In this document: piece after piece, positions 15,290-23,958 of the stretch
Layout: each line of letters starts with the position of its first letter
Position numbering within the stretch: position 1 is the first letter of the stretch
DNA from: Firmicutes bacterium AM55-24TS
GTDB taxonomy: Bacteria; Bacillota; Clostridia; UBA1381
Assembly (NCBI GenBank): GCA_003460745.1
Contig: QTVU01000036.1
Location: 1-30,835 of the forward strand
Direction of reading: 5' to 3'
DNA length: 30,835 bases
Program-made: the position numbers and the translations under genes
The notes under the pieces: model-generated
What the model was told of the DNA's origin: nothing
Databases searched by the model: none
What the model saw: only the letters and a program-made list of their open reading frames with translations

Positions 15290-18185
15290 ATTTTGTTATT
15301 TTCAAAGTTTCTGCTTTTCCGTATTTTCTAAACAGTGTTTTACCCTCTTGTTGAGTTGTTTCCCAGCCTTTTGACGTTGTACGCGCATTACCGGCAACTT
15401 CAACCGTCATCATACCGCCGTCACAGAATTTAATCGTTGCACCCTTATCATTCTTTGAAATTTTTGCAGGTACATTCACCGAAGTGATATTTATATCTTT
15501 ATTTTCACCGTTCTTTGAAATCTTTACGCCTTTATCAAGTGACGTATAAATGCAGTTATCTTTTTTATATACAACACTTGCGTCTATATTAAATTCATCA
15601 ACCGTAACACCGTCGGCAAAAATCACTTTTACACCGGTAGAATTTTGATAATTCTTATCGTACAGCGGAATATCCTCACTTTTTGCCGCCGCCGACAAAT
15701 ACAAAGTATCATTATCCCACTTTGCACTGACCCTGCTGTTATATGCCGCCGCAGTCATCTTTGCAAGCTGATTTTCCTGTACGAAATTATAGCCGTAATC
15801 ATCTACAAGCGTATCAACCTTTTTAATCTTCTCCTCTTCGCTGTCCTGCTCACGGTAAACGTAATCGCAGTGATTATAGAACAGGATAGGCACTTCATAC
15901 TTCGCAGAAATCGCCGAAAATTCGCTGTTTCCGTTCGGTGTGTTTGACGGTTGAAGCATAAGCTGACCGTTATCAAGATAGAAAGGAACAATGATTGAAT
16001 TTTCCGCACTCACTTCCGGTACGGCGATACTGTTCGGAGTCTGTGAACCGCTGTTCCAATAAAGACCCGCGTCAAACTGACTCTTGTACGTTCCGTCATA
16101 ACCGCTCATATTATCAAAATGCGTGTCATAACCGATTTTACTTGTTCTCCATGTATGCTGATTTACACCACTGCCTATCCATGGAAGTCCGTATGACTCA
16201 AACGCATTTTTCTGATATTCAAGCTCCCTTTGGTCATGCATACTGTCGGCATATTCATTTGAAAGTGCGTGTACACCGACATAGATTCCTCTGTCCTTAA
16301 AGCCGTCAAGCTGTTTCTGCAATTTTTCACGATACGGAAAATAATCGCTGTCTATAGGAACAGCCATACCGTATTCAAGTGAGCCGACAACCAAATCTTT
16401 GTTGCCGTCACCGTCAATATCATAAAATCGCGGTACACTGTTCGCACCGAATTTCAGATTATTATTACCCTTATAATTGCTTTCATTGCCTTCAATATAA
16501 CCGTTAAAAACATTATTTTCAAACTTCGCGATATATCCCTCAAACGTACCTGCGTAAAGCTCATTCACGCCGTCACCGTCTGCGTCGGCTATACAAGGCG
16601 AACACCAACTTTGACCTGTATCAACGGTTTCGTAAGCATTAAACAAAACACTGTACTCACCCATATCACCGTAATATATTCTCATTTCGCCGTTTCGTGA
16701 GCCGACCGCCATATCAAGCACGCCGTCACCGTTCAAATCACCGATTGACGGCATTGCGTCGGTAAGTCCTGTTTCAAGAATGATGCCTTGATCGTCAAGC
16801 ACCATACCGTCAGATCTTTTAAAGCAATGGATACTTCCGTTTTCATCACCTGTAATTATTTCATCAACACCGTCATTATCAATATCGGCGGTTGTAGGTG
16901 ATGAATATGCACCGACCGAAATTTGATTTCCGTCCATATCGGTAAACATAGTCGCAACGTCAAGTTCGTAATTCGATTTCATTCCCGTACCCTCGAAATA
17001 GTACAGTTTTCCGTCCGCACTTCCGCAAATCAAGTCCATCTTGCCGTCACCGTTAAAGTCCGTCGGACACGGATAAGCACGTTTTATATAATCGTGGCTG
17101 TCCTCAAAATAGCTGATTGTGTTATCGTCATAATCAAGTGACAGCCATTCCTTTGCGGTTACAAAGTGCGTTCCCGATGAATACGCATTTTCATACGGAT
17201 CCATTGCAAATTGACCATTATTATTCAGTGCATACGTCACACTTTCGGCACGTCTGAACCAAATATACGGATTTCTTGCAAGCGTGAATGACGGTACTTG
17301 ACCGTATCTTTCACACATTTCCTCAAAAATTTCCGCTGAGCCGTTATCTATACCCGTAATATCCTCATAGTGAAGCTCCCACGAGGCAACAGGCTTTGCA
17401 AAGCTGCCCAAAACGTGTTCAACGGCATATCCGTAATTTTTAAGCGAAACAAATTCCGCAAAATAATCTCTGAGCAATTTATTTGCACCGACCGTTGTTG
17501 CTGAAAGGTATTCGCCGGTATCAACGGGAGAAAGATTGTTTACGGAAAATGAATTCGGTAAAAGCGGATTGGTGAAGAACACATAACCGTTTCCGTACTG
17601 ATTTACCGTATAAATTCCTACGTTATCCTTTGACGCAACACATTCCGCCGTTGACGGAATAACGCCGACTCCGTAATTTTGATTTACAAGCACATCATTA
17701 TAATCGGCATAATTTCTGTACAACATCGAAAAATCAGACAAAAGCGACTGAATTTTCTTTATTCCTTTATCGCTGTTCTCGGGATAAATCATATCAACCG
17801 GACAAGAATCAATCGTTACAAAGTCCTCCGCACCGATAAATTCCTTATCAAATACGTTATACACATCATTGTCAAGGAAAACACTTCCGCCGTTTGATAC
17901 ATATTCCTCAACTGCACTTGCATTAAAACCGCCTGTTTCAACAACGCTTTTATCAATGTACAAAACATCATAATCCGACAAATCACCTATGTTTGACGCG
18001 TCGATTTTATCGGCGGTCAATGTTGCAACGGTTGATTCATTTAAACTGTTTAAAGTGTTTTTTGCCGTAACACTGTCCGAGGACGAAATTACCGCTGTAG
18101 ACAATGTATCGGGATTTTTTACCTGTTCATTTCCGCACGCCGTAAGACAAAGCACTGCAAGAAATATTGGTATAAGTTTTTTCAT
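15288..18185 (-). CDS. Large FG-GAP lipoprotein with deacetylase-like barrel, last gene of the dlt-like operon
   Basis: A 965-residue surface lipoprotein with a lipobox ending LTAC (Cys17). Residues about 50-250 look like a GATase-like or flavodoxin-like domain (YDVLYIDKSVV, then EEYVSNGGSVFLDNDVYN). About 370-600 hold five FG-GAP repeats with calcium-type loops (DFNGDGKMD, DIDNDGVDE, DLNGDGVLD, DADGDGVNE, DIDGDGNKD), a beta-propeller. Flanking parts (SWELHYEDITG before; GVHALSNEYADSM and LFYNHCDYVY after) resemble a polysaccharide-deacetylase-like barrel interrupted by the propeller, with a beta-rich C-terminus. I chose the ATG at 18185 (AAAGGAG upstream). It follows the DltX-like gene by 13 bases. 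A role in cell-wall polymer handling is inference. Confidence 0.82.
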   Translation of the reverse strand: MKKLIPIFLAVLCLTACGNEQVKNPDTLSTAVISSSDSVTAKNTLNSLNESTVATLTADKIDASNIGDLSDYDVLYIDKSVVETGGFNASAVEEYVSNGGSVFLDNDVYNVFDKEFIGAEDFVTIDSCPVDMIYPENSDKGIKKIQSLLSDFSMLYRNYADYNDVLVNQNYGVGVIPSTAECVASKDNVGIYTVNQYGNGYVFFTNPLLPNSFSVNNLSPVDTGEYLSATTVGANKLLRDYFAEFVSLKNYGYAVEHVLGSFAKPVASWELHYEDITGIDNGSAEIFEEMCERYGQVPSFTLARNPYIWFRRAESVTYALNNNGQFAMDPYENAYSSGTHFVTAKEWLSLDYDDNTISYFEDSHDYIKRAYPCPTDFNGDGKMDLICGSADGKLYYFEGTGMKSNYELDVATMFTDMDGNQISVGAYSSPTTADIDNDGVDEIITGDENGSIHCFKRSDGMVLDDQGIILETGLTDAMPSIGDLNGDGVLDMAVGSRNGEMRIYYGDMGEYSVLFNAYETVDTGQSWCSPCIADADGDGVNELYAGTFEGYIAKFENNVFNGYIEGNESNYKGNNNLKFGANSVPRFYDIDGDGNKDLVVGSLEYGMAVPIDSDYFPYREKLQKQLDGFKDRGIYVGVHALSNEYADSMHDQRELEYQKNAFESYGLPWIGSGVNQHTWRTSKIGYDTHFDNMSGYDGTYKSQFDAGLYWNSGSQTPNSIAVPEVSAENSIIVPFYLDNGQLMLQPSNTPNGNSEFSAISAKYEVPILFYNHCDYVYREQDSEEEKIKKVDTLVDDYGYNFVQENQLAKMTAAAYNSRVSAKWDNDTLYLSAAAKSEDIPLYDKNYQNSTGVKVIFADGVTVDEFNIDASVVYKKDNCIYTSLDKGVKISKNGENKDINITSVNVPAKISKNDKGATIKFCDGGMMTVEVAGNARTTSKGWETTQQEGKTLFRKYGKAETLKITK

Positions 18186-18198
18186 AAACTTTCTCCTT

Positions 18199-18309
18199 TT
18201 AAAATGCCTCATATATAAATGTACCGTGACCGGTAAAGAATATACATATTAAAATGAACATTGCAAGGTATATTAAAAATGTTCCTATTGTTTTTAATTT
18301 TTGTTTCAT
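18199..18309 (-). CDS. DltX-like microprotein, 36 residues
   Basis: One membrane helix (TIGTFLIYLAMFILICIFF) is followed by TGHGTFIYEAF at the extreme C-terminus. DltX proteins of D-alanylation operons are about 50 residues, have one helix and end in a closely similar F-I-Y-x-x-F motif, whose tyrosine has been proposed to carry the acyl group between DltB and the outside acceptor. Start ATG at 18307-18309 with AAGGATC upstream; a longer frame reaching 18459 runs through a structured non-coding stretch. It sits between the SGNH gene and the lipoprotein. The assignment rests on motif, size and context. Confidence 0.72.
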   Translation of the reverse strand: MKQKLKTIGTFLIYLAMFILICIFFTGHGTFIYEAF

Positions 18310-18333
18310 ATAAAGATCCTTCCAAAAATTGTT

Positions 18334-18435
18334 CACAGCCAACTTGCGGTGCTGTACATATGTACTGCCCCCGGTTGCATGGGCGAGCAGCAGACTATCA
18401 GTCTGCGACCAGCCCAAGCAAAAAGTAGTGCTGTG
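18334..18435 (-). other. Structured GC-rich element between SGNH and DltX-like genes
   Basis: Nested pairs are visible: CACAGC (18334-18339) with GCTGTG (18430-18435), TTGC (18344-18347) with GCAA (18418-18421), GGGC (18381-18384) with GCCC (18412-18415), and a perfect 7-bp hairpin 18390-18396/18400-18406. A perfect palindrome, GTACATATGTAC, lies at 18354-18365. The stretch is clearly richer in GC than its neighbours and does not look like coding sequence. It may be an RNA element inside the operon transcript or a small mobile palindromic element; I cannot tell which. Confidence 0.6.
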
Positions 18436-18445
18436 GGCGATTTTT

Positions 18446-19309
18446 CTACAACCATTCATCTATCATTTGAGTGAAGATAGCTGAACCCACGTCATAATTC
18501 AAATGTCCCGTATCGTAAAAACATTCGGGTGACAAAGCAGTTTCCATATCAAGCACTTCTACATTATATTTATCAAATACTTCGTTTGCCATAGCCTTGA
18601 CTTCACCCAACAATTCAGGTTGTTCAAGTTTCGTATTCCACGGCATCCAAACCGCCCTAACCCTTATATTATTATCATTACAGTAATTTATAATCTTCTC
18701 AAGTGCAGCCACATTCTTTGAAAACTTCTCCGTCGGAAGATTGAAAAATTCGTCTTGATAATTTTCCATAGTCTTTTCAAGCATTTTATCCGACATTGCG
18801 CCATGATAAATATGCTTTTCCTGCGGAAGATATTTATACGGCAAAGGACTTTCGCCGTTTAACAGCTTATCAAAGCCGTCTGTTATCATAGGATAAAATC
18901 TGTCACGCTCAAAATACGCATACGGCTCATACAACTTTTTATGCCATATATATGTCGGATTGGTTTCAAACTCATCATACAACGTTAAATAATTCAGTCC
19001 GATAACAAGTTCAGAGCCGATATTTATATGCTTCTTCTCAATCATTTCCCACAAGTCGGTAACAACACCGTAGTCAAGACCGAGATTGACATATCCTTTA
19101 CTGCTCTTGTCCTCCATATATGCCGAAATAACAACGCTGTTTCCGAAAAACACCTTATCCCAAACTTTTTCGGGGTGTTTATACTGCGTTATTTCAAAAT
19201 CGTTTTTCACAAAATAATCACTGTTCACTATGAAATTGTTATAAGTCAGTGCCAAATCACCGACCGCTATTGCAAGTACAATCGCAATTATTGTTACAAT
19301 CTTTTTCAT
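18446..19309 (-). CDS. SGNH-hydrolase-like membrane-anchored protein, DltD-role candidate
   Basis: A 287-residue protein with an N-terminal membrane anchor (about 3-22). The SGNH block I is FFGNSVV with Ser58, and block V is DTGHLNYD with Asp266 and His269, so the catalytic set is visible. In dlt operons DltD is an extracytoplasmic SGNH-type protein that works with the MBOAT protein DltB to place D-Ala on teichoic acid; alginate and peptidoglycan O-acetylation systems use similar pairs. The ATG overlaps the MBOAT gene by four bases. The acceptor polymer is unknown. Confidence 0.8.
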   Translation of the reverse strand: MKKIVTIIAIVLAIAVGDLALTYNNFIVNSDYFVKNDFEITQYKHPEKVWDKVFFGNSVVISAYMEDKSSKGYVNLGLDYGVVTDLWEMIEKKHINIGSELVIGLNYLTLYDEFETNPTYIWHKKLYEPYAYFERDRFYPMITDGFDKLLNGESPLPYKYLPQEKHIYHGAMSDKMLEKTMENYQDEFFNLPTEKFSKNVAALEKIINYCNDNNIRVRAVWMPWNTKLEQPELLGEVKAMANEVFDKYNVEVLDMETALSPECFYDTGHLNYDVGSAIFTQMIDEWL

Positions 19310-20454
19310 ATTCTTATAAATCCTTTAAGTATCTCAAAAAACTGTGCAGGTGTTACGGTAAACATCAATGTATTAAATGCAAAAAGCATATTTACTATAA
19401 TACATCTTGCAATATAGACAGGCTTTTTCATCTTACGTTTTTCCGCCTTTGTAAGTCCCAAAAGGTTTTCAAGACCAAGACACAAGCCGTTATAAATACC
19501 GCCGATAACGTACACCCAAGTAAAACCGTGCCACATTTCCATAACGTACATTACAAGAAAGCCCATTCCAGCTGAAGCAAGTTTTCCGAGTTTTTTACCG
19601 TTTAATACAACAAAAATATGTTCTCTGACCCAATCGGAAAGAGTTATGTGCCAGTTACGCCAGAACTGCGTAAATGACGCCGCCGCCCAAGGCTTTCTGA
19701 AGTTTTCGGGCACTGTATATCCCATAACCGAGCCTACGGCTATCGCCATATCGCTGTAACCCGACAAGTCGAAAAACAGGAACAGATAGCTGAAAACCAC
19801 TATCGCAAGGCTTACATACCAATGTTTTTCGCTTGCGACAAGGAAGTTAAAGAATGTACTTACAAAGTAAAGTACAACCATTTTCTTAAACATACCCTTT
19901 ATAAATCGCTTTACGCAAGTTATAAATCTGTCCGTTGTAAGCGGTACGGGTTTATTATATACCTTTTGAAAATCTCTGTATCTGAAAATCGGGCCTGCCG
20001 TAAACGTCGGAAAAAACAACATATAATTCACATACGTCAAAAACGGAATATCCATATCCGTATAATACACGAAGTACATAACGTCAACCGCTTTTAGCAT
20101 ATGATACGCTATTCCCACAAATGTAATTATTACAGGAAGTTGCGGGAAAAACTCTGTCATTCGTCCGTAGAAAAACGGTACTGTACACAAAATACTGAAC
20201 AGTACGAAGAAAAACCGCCGTGTTTTTTTCAGCGGTTTCAGTATTCGTGCGAAAATAAATGTTATAAATGTATAGCATACAATCGCTATGGCAAGCTGCC
20301 ACGAAACATATGCTATAACTGCTATACTTGCAAATACAAGAACTTTAGGTCCGAAATCTTTTTTGAAAATCAGCCTTGAAAGTCCTGAAATCAGTATCAT
20401 TGCACCGCAGGCTATAAAAAGTCTTAAAAGTACATCTGTCTGAAGATACCACAT
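19306..20454 (-). CDS. MBOAT family acyltransferase, DltB-like
   Basis: A 382-residue polytopic membrane protein with about 10-12 helices. It has NYMLFFPTFTAGPIFRYRDF, GYSDMAIAVGSVMGY, the conserved FWRNWHITLSDWVREHIF and the catalytic His309 in EMWHGFTWVYVIGGIYNG. These are the hallmarks of DltB/AlgI-type MBOAT proteins, which pass an acyl group across the membrane from a carrier. It lies between the carrier protein gene and the SGNH gene with a four-base overlap to the latter, the dltCBD set in a rearranged order. Start ATG at 20452-20454 with AGAAAGG upstream. Confidence 0.93.
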   Translation of the reverse strand: MWYLQTDVLLRLFIACGAMILISGLSRLIFKKDFGPKVLVFASIAVIAYVSWQLAIAIVCYTFITFIFARILKPLKKTRRFFFVLFSILCTVPFFYGRMTEFFPQLPVIITFVGIAYHMLKAVDVMYFVYYTDMDIPFLTYVNYMLFFPTFTAGPIFRYRDFQKVYNKPVPLTTDRFITCVKRFIKGMFKKMVVLYFVSTFFNFLVASEKHWYVSLAIVVFSYLFLFFDLSGYSDMAIAVGSVMGYTVPENFRKPWAAASFTQFWRNWHITLSDWVREHIFVVLNGKKLGKLASAGMGFLVMYVMEMWHGFTWVYVIGGIYNGLCLGLENLLGLTKAEKRKMKKPVYIARCIIVNMLFAFNTLMFTVTPAQFFEILKGFIRI

Positions 20455-20473
20455 TTATCCGTTACCTTTCTGA

Positions 20474-20719
20474 TTATGATAATTTATTTTCGACAACCTC
20501 AGCTATTTCTTCGATTGTGTTCATTGGATAAAGTGTTATATCCTTTTGTGTGATTTCGATGTTGTATGTCTGTTCGATAAAATGGATTATTTCAACCGCA
20601 CCGAATGAATCGACAAAACCTTCGTTGAACAAATGTACATCATCTGTAAAATCAGGATCATCATCAATTTCAAATTTCTCCTGTATGAATGCTCTTAGTT
20701 TTTCTTTGATTTCTTCCAT
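20474..20719 (-). CDS. Acyl/aminoacyl carrier protein, DltC-like
   Basis: An 81-residue acidic, helical carrier protein. Ser38 in GFVDSFGAVEI is the expected site for the 4'-phosphopantetheine arm (DltC usually has DSMG). LFNEGFVDSFG and IEQTYNIEITQKDI fit the D-alanyl carrier protein group. It follows the first ligase gene by 16 bases and precedes the MBOAT gene by 19. A GGAGATAATAAC ribosome binding site stands before the ATG. It probably accepts the amino acid activated by one or both neighbouring ligases. Confidence 0.92.
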   Translation of the reverse strand: MEEIKEKLRAFIQEKFEIDDDPDFTDDVHLFNEGFVDSFGAVEIIHFIEQTYNIEITQKDITLYPMNTIEEIAEVVENKLS

Positions 20720-20735
20720 TGTTATTATCTCCTTT

Positions 20736-22265
20736 TTAATTTATATATTCTTTTCTTAAACCAACTCTGTCTATCTTTCCGCTCGGTGTGTGAGGGAACT
20801 TTTCCATAGTTACGATTTTGCCCGGTACCATATATGCCGGAACATATTTTTTAAGCTCCATCTTAAACTTTCTTGCGACAATTTCTGCTGTTGTTTCGAT
20901 AAACAATACAATCTCCTGTTTATCCGCATCAAACAATGCACATGCACTTGCGACATTCTCAATAGCCGCCGCCGCACTTTCAAGGTCACCGAGTTCAATT
21001 CTGTTACCTCTCAATTTAATTTGGCTGTCCTTTCTGCCTATGAAAATTATATTGCCTTCTTCATTTTCATAAACAAGGTCGCCTGTTCGGTAAATTCTGT
21101 CGTGATATTTCGTATTAAGCGGATTTTGAACAAATGCTTTTGCCGTAATCTCCGGTGAATTCCAATATCCGAGTGCAATACCCGTACCGCTTATACAAAG
21201 TTCACCTTGTTCACCGACAGCACATTGCTTATCATCATCGTTCAAAATCAATGCACGCATATTTCTGCAAACCTTACCTATCGGTAAAGTTTCGTGATTT
21301 TCATATTCTCTGTCAACAATATAATACGTTGCAATATCCGTTGCCTCTGTCGGACCGTACATATTTACATACATACAGTCGGGCAAATATTTTCTCCATA
21401 TATTAAGCTGAGTATTCGGCATTACTTCGCCTGCAAACAATATCAGTTTTAATGCACTCAAATCGGCATTTTCAAGCACACCGCCGTTTGCAACGCTTAT
21501 CATAACGGTCGGTACCCAGAAGATAACGGAAATTTTGTTTTCAGTCATATAATCCATAAGTTTTTCGGGATACATAAAAAGTATCTCGGGAATTATCATA
21601 GTTTTTGCACCTGTATAAAAAGCGGTATACATATCAAAAACAGAATTGTCAAAGTGGAACGCCGACTGCATACCGATTACGCTGTTTTCGTCAATCGGAA
21701 ATGTTTCGACAATCCATTCAATATAATCTATAACACCTCTGTTTGAAATTGTAACGCCTTTCGGCACACCTGTTGAGCCTGATGTGTACATAATATACGC
21801 AGGGTCAAGATCGCACACACCACCCAGCGACTTATCAACCGCCGCATCATCGGCTTGTCCGTCTGCAAGCTCATCAAATATAAGTATCTCTGTGTCAAGA
21901 TTAAGACTTTCAAGTTTTGTCTTGCCGTCCGTATCTGTTATTATCGCGGTCGGATGAAGATTTTCAACGGTCTTTTCCATTCTCGCCATCGGTATTGCGT
22001 AATCAATCGGAACATACGGTGACGCACTGTAAAGCGAACCCATAAAGCTGATTATTGATTTTATGCTTTTCGGCAAATACACGATTACAGGACATTTTCT
22101 GCCTGTTTCAACTCTTTTAATAAGTTCACTTCCGATTATACGGCTTTTTTCTCTCAATTCCTCAAAAGAAATACTTCCGTCCTTATCTTCAAATACTGTC
22201 TTATTTTTAAACTTTTCCGCCGCCTGCTCCAAAAGGCACACGGCACTTTGCATCATTGTTTCCAT
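20736..22265 (-). CDS. Amino-acid adenylating ligase 1, DltA-like (Ala at the chirality position)
   Basis: A 509-residue AMP-forming ligase. Visible motifs are YIMYTSGSTGVPKGV (A3), FHFDNSVFDMY (A4, with the Asp that binds the amino group in DltA), NMYGPTEAT (A5), IYRTGDLVY (A7), GRKDSQIKLRGNRIELGDLE (A8) and the final Lys in PSGKIDR (A10). The stretch equivalent to FCGEVLP of DltA is FAGEVMP, with Ala278 in place of the Cys. It is a paralogue of the next gene, 10 bases away, and precedes the carrier protein. The substrate is an amino or small organic acid; D-Ala is not assured. Confidence 0.9.
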   Translation of the reverse strand: METMMQSAVCLLEQAAEKFKNKTVFEDKDGSISFEELREKSRIIGSELIKRVETGRKCPVIVYLPKSIKSIISFMGSLYSASPYVPIDYAIPMARMEKTVENLHPTAIITDTDGKTKLESLNLDTEILIFDELADGQADDAAVDKSLGGVCDLDPAYIMYTSGSTGVPKGVTISNRGVIDYIEWIVETFPIDENSVIGMQSAFHFDNSVFDMYTAFYTGAKTMIIPEILFMYPEKLMDYMTENKISVIFWVPTVMISVANGGVLENADLSALKLILFAGEVMPNTQLNIWRKYLPDCMYVNMYGPTEATDIATYYIVDREYENHETLPIGKVCRNMRALILNDDDKQCAVGEQGELCISGTGIALGYWNSPEITAKAFVQNPLNTKYHDRIYRTGDLVYENEEGNIIFIGRKDSQIKLRGNRIELGDLESAAAAIENVASACALFDADKQEIVLFIETTAEIVARKFKMELKKYVPAYMVPGKIVTMEKFPHTPSGKIDRVGLRKEYIN

Positions 22266-22275
22266 AGCTTTTCCT

Positions 22276-23811
22276 TTATCCCAAAGATTTCTTTAGTGTA
22301 ACTCTGTCAATCTTGTCATTTGCGGTATGCGGAAATTTTTCCATAACAACAAGGTCACCCGGCAACATATAATTAGGTATATATTTTTTAAGTTCAAGAT
22401 TAAGTTTTCTAAGCCTAAATGCCTCGCAGCTTTCTATAAACAACACAATCTTCTGATTTTTCTCGTCAAACACCGCACAAGCGCCTTTAACTCCGCCAAC
22501 ACACATTGCGGCATTTTCGATTTCGCCAAGCTCAATTCTGTTACCTTTTACCTTAACTTGATTATCCATTCTTCCCAAGTAGATAATAAGTCCTTCATCA
22601 TTCACATATGCCAAATCGCCTGTACGATAAATTCTTTCCTCGTAATACGGATTAACGGGATTTTGAATAAATGCCTTTTGCGTAATTTCGGGATTATTCC
22701 AATATCCAAGCGACACGCCTGTACCTATAACACATATTTCACCTTGTTCATTCGTCTTTGCGATTTCATTCTTTTCGTTAAGGATTATAATACGCATATT
22801 CTCGCAAGCCTTACCAATCGGAAGTGAATCACTGTCCTTGAAAGGTCTGTCGACAATATAATAAGTACATACGTCCGAAATTTCCGTTGGACCGTAAAGG
22901 TTTGCGTATGTGCATTGCGGCTGGGCTTTGCGCCATATATTAAGTTGAGTATTCGGCATTACTTCACCGCAGAACACCACATTTTTAAGCTTCGGCAATT
23001 CAATCTCCGAAAGCACTCCCGAATTTGCCACATTAATCATAACGGTCGGTACCCAGAATATTGTCGTAATATCATTATCACGCACAAATTCCGGCAACTT
23101 TACAGGGAACATAAACAATGTCTCAGGAATTATCACCATTTTTGCACCTGTCAAAAGACAGCTGTATATATCAAATATCGAATTATCAAAATAGAACGGT
23201 GCTTGATTTCCAAGTATAGAATTTTCATTGATATTAAATGTCTTTGCAACCCAAATTGCATAATCTATAACGCCTCTGTGCGGCACTGTAACGCCTTTCG
23301 GTGCACCTGTCGAACCAGATGTGAACATTATATAAATAGGGTCTGTATCAATTACCGAATTAAGTGTTTTTTCAATAAGCTCCCCGTCCGTTTCGGTCTC
23401 AACGATTTCCCCATATATATGAATACTCATTGACTCGGGTATGTTCATAGTCTTTAAAGTTTCCATACCCTGTGCGTCTGTGATTATATGCCCTCTGCCT
23501 TGAAGTGAGTCAACAATTTTCTGTATTCTGTTCGCAGGCATATCGTAAGCGGTAGGCACATACGGATTTGCACTGTACATCGCACCCATAAAACAAACCA
23601 AGCACGATATACTTTTCTTCAAATACACCATAACAGGTGCAGGCATATATCCTTGCGGAGTTGTCTTTGCAAGTGCCGTTCCGACAGCCTTTCCCTTTCT
23701 CTGCAATTCACTGAAACTAATCTCGCTCCATTCATCTGATATTGCAATTTTATCGTTAAACTTTTCAGCGGCTCTGTCAAGTAATTTTACCGCAGAATTC
23801 AAATGCGTCAT
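22276..23811 (-). CDS. Amino-acid adenylating ligase 2, DltA-like (Cys at the chirality position)
   Basis: A 511-residue paralogue of ligase 1, with the same core motifs: YIMFTSGSTGAPKGV, FYFDNSIFDIY, NLYGPTEIS, IYRTGDLAY, GRMDNQVKVKGNRIELGEIE and Lys in ANDKIDR. Here the key stretch is FCGEVMP with Cys281, as in true DltA. I chose the internal ATG at 23809-23811 because GGAGG lies five bases before it; the ATG at 23823 has no such site. First gene of the operon, downstream of a perfect promoter. Confidence 0.9.
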   Translation of the reverse strand: MTHLNSAVKLLDRAAEKFNDKIAISDEWSEISFSELQRKGKAVGTALAKTTPQGYMPAPVMVYLKKSISCLVCFMGAMYSANPYVPTAYDMPANRIQKIVDSLQGRGHIITDAQGMETLKTMNIPESMSIHIYGEIVETETDGELIEKTLNSVIDTDPIYIMFTSGSTGAPKGVTVPHRGVIDYAIWVAKTFNINENSILGNQAPFYFDNSIFDIYSCLLTGAKMVIIPETLFMFPVKLPEFVRDNDITTIFWVPTVMINVANSGVLSEIELPKLKNVVFCGEVMPNTQLNIWRKAQPQCTYANLYGPTEISDVCTYYIVDRPFKDSDSLPIGKACENMRIIILNEKNEIAKTNEQGEICVIGTGVSLGYWNNPEITQKAFIQNPVNPYYEERIYRTGDLAYVNDEGLIIYLGRMDNQVKVKGNRIELGEIENAAMCVGGVKGACAVFDEKNQKIVLFIESCEAFRLRKLNLELKKYIPNYMLPGDLVVMEKFPHTANDKIDRVTLKKSLG

Positions 23812-23862
23812 AATTTCCTCCATACTGAAAACACCGTATTTTGTATATAGTAATCTATTCTA

Positions 23863-23891
23863 ATTATAGCATTTTACTTATAATGTGTCAA
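23863..23891 (-). promoter_or_regulatory. Promoter of the dlt-like operon
   Basis: Minus-strand TTGACA (23886-23891), a 17-base spacer and TATAAT (23863-23868) match sigma-A consensus exactly. The predicted leader is about 45 bases. No operator repeat is evident. The upstream side runs into the MATE remnant at 23959-24097. Confidence 0.9.
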
Positions 23892-23958
23892 GTTTGACCG
23901 ATTTTACAAAAGGCATTGGCAAAACCGAATAAGGAATATATAATAATACCGTAATACC

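Noticed and set aside
18199..18459. Longer 86-residue version of the DltX-like gene
   Set aside because: The extra 50 codons run through the structured GC-rich element and are not protein-like; AAGGATC points to the ATG at 18309.
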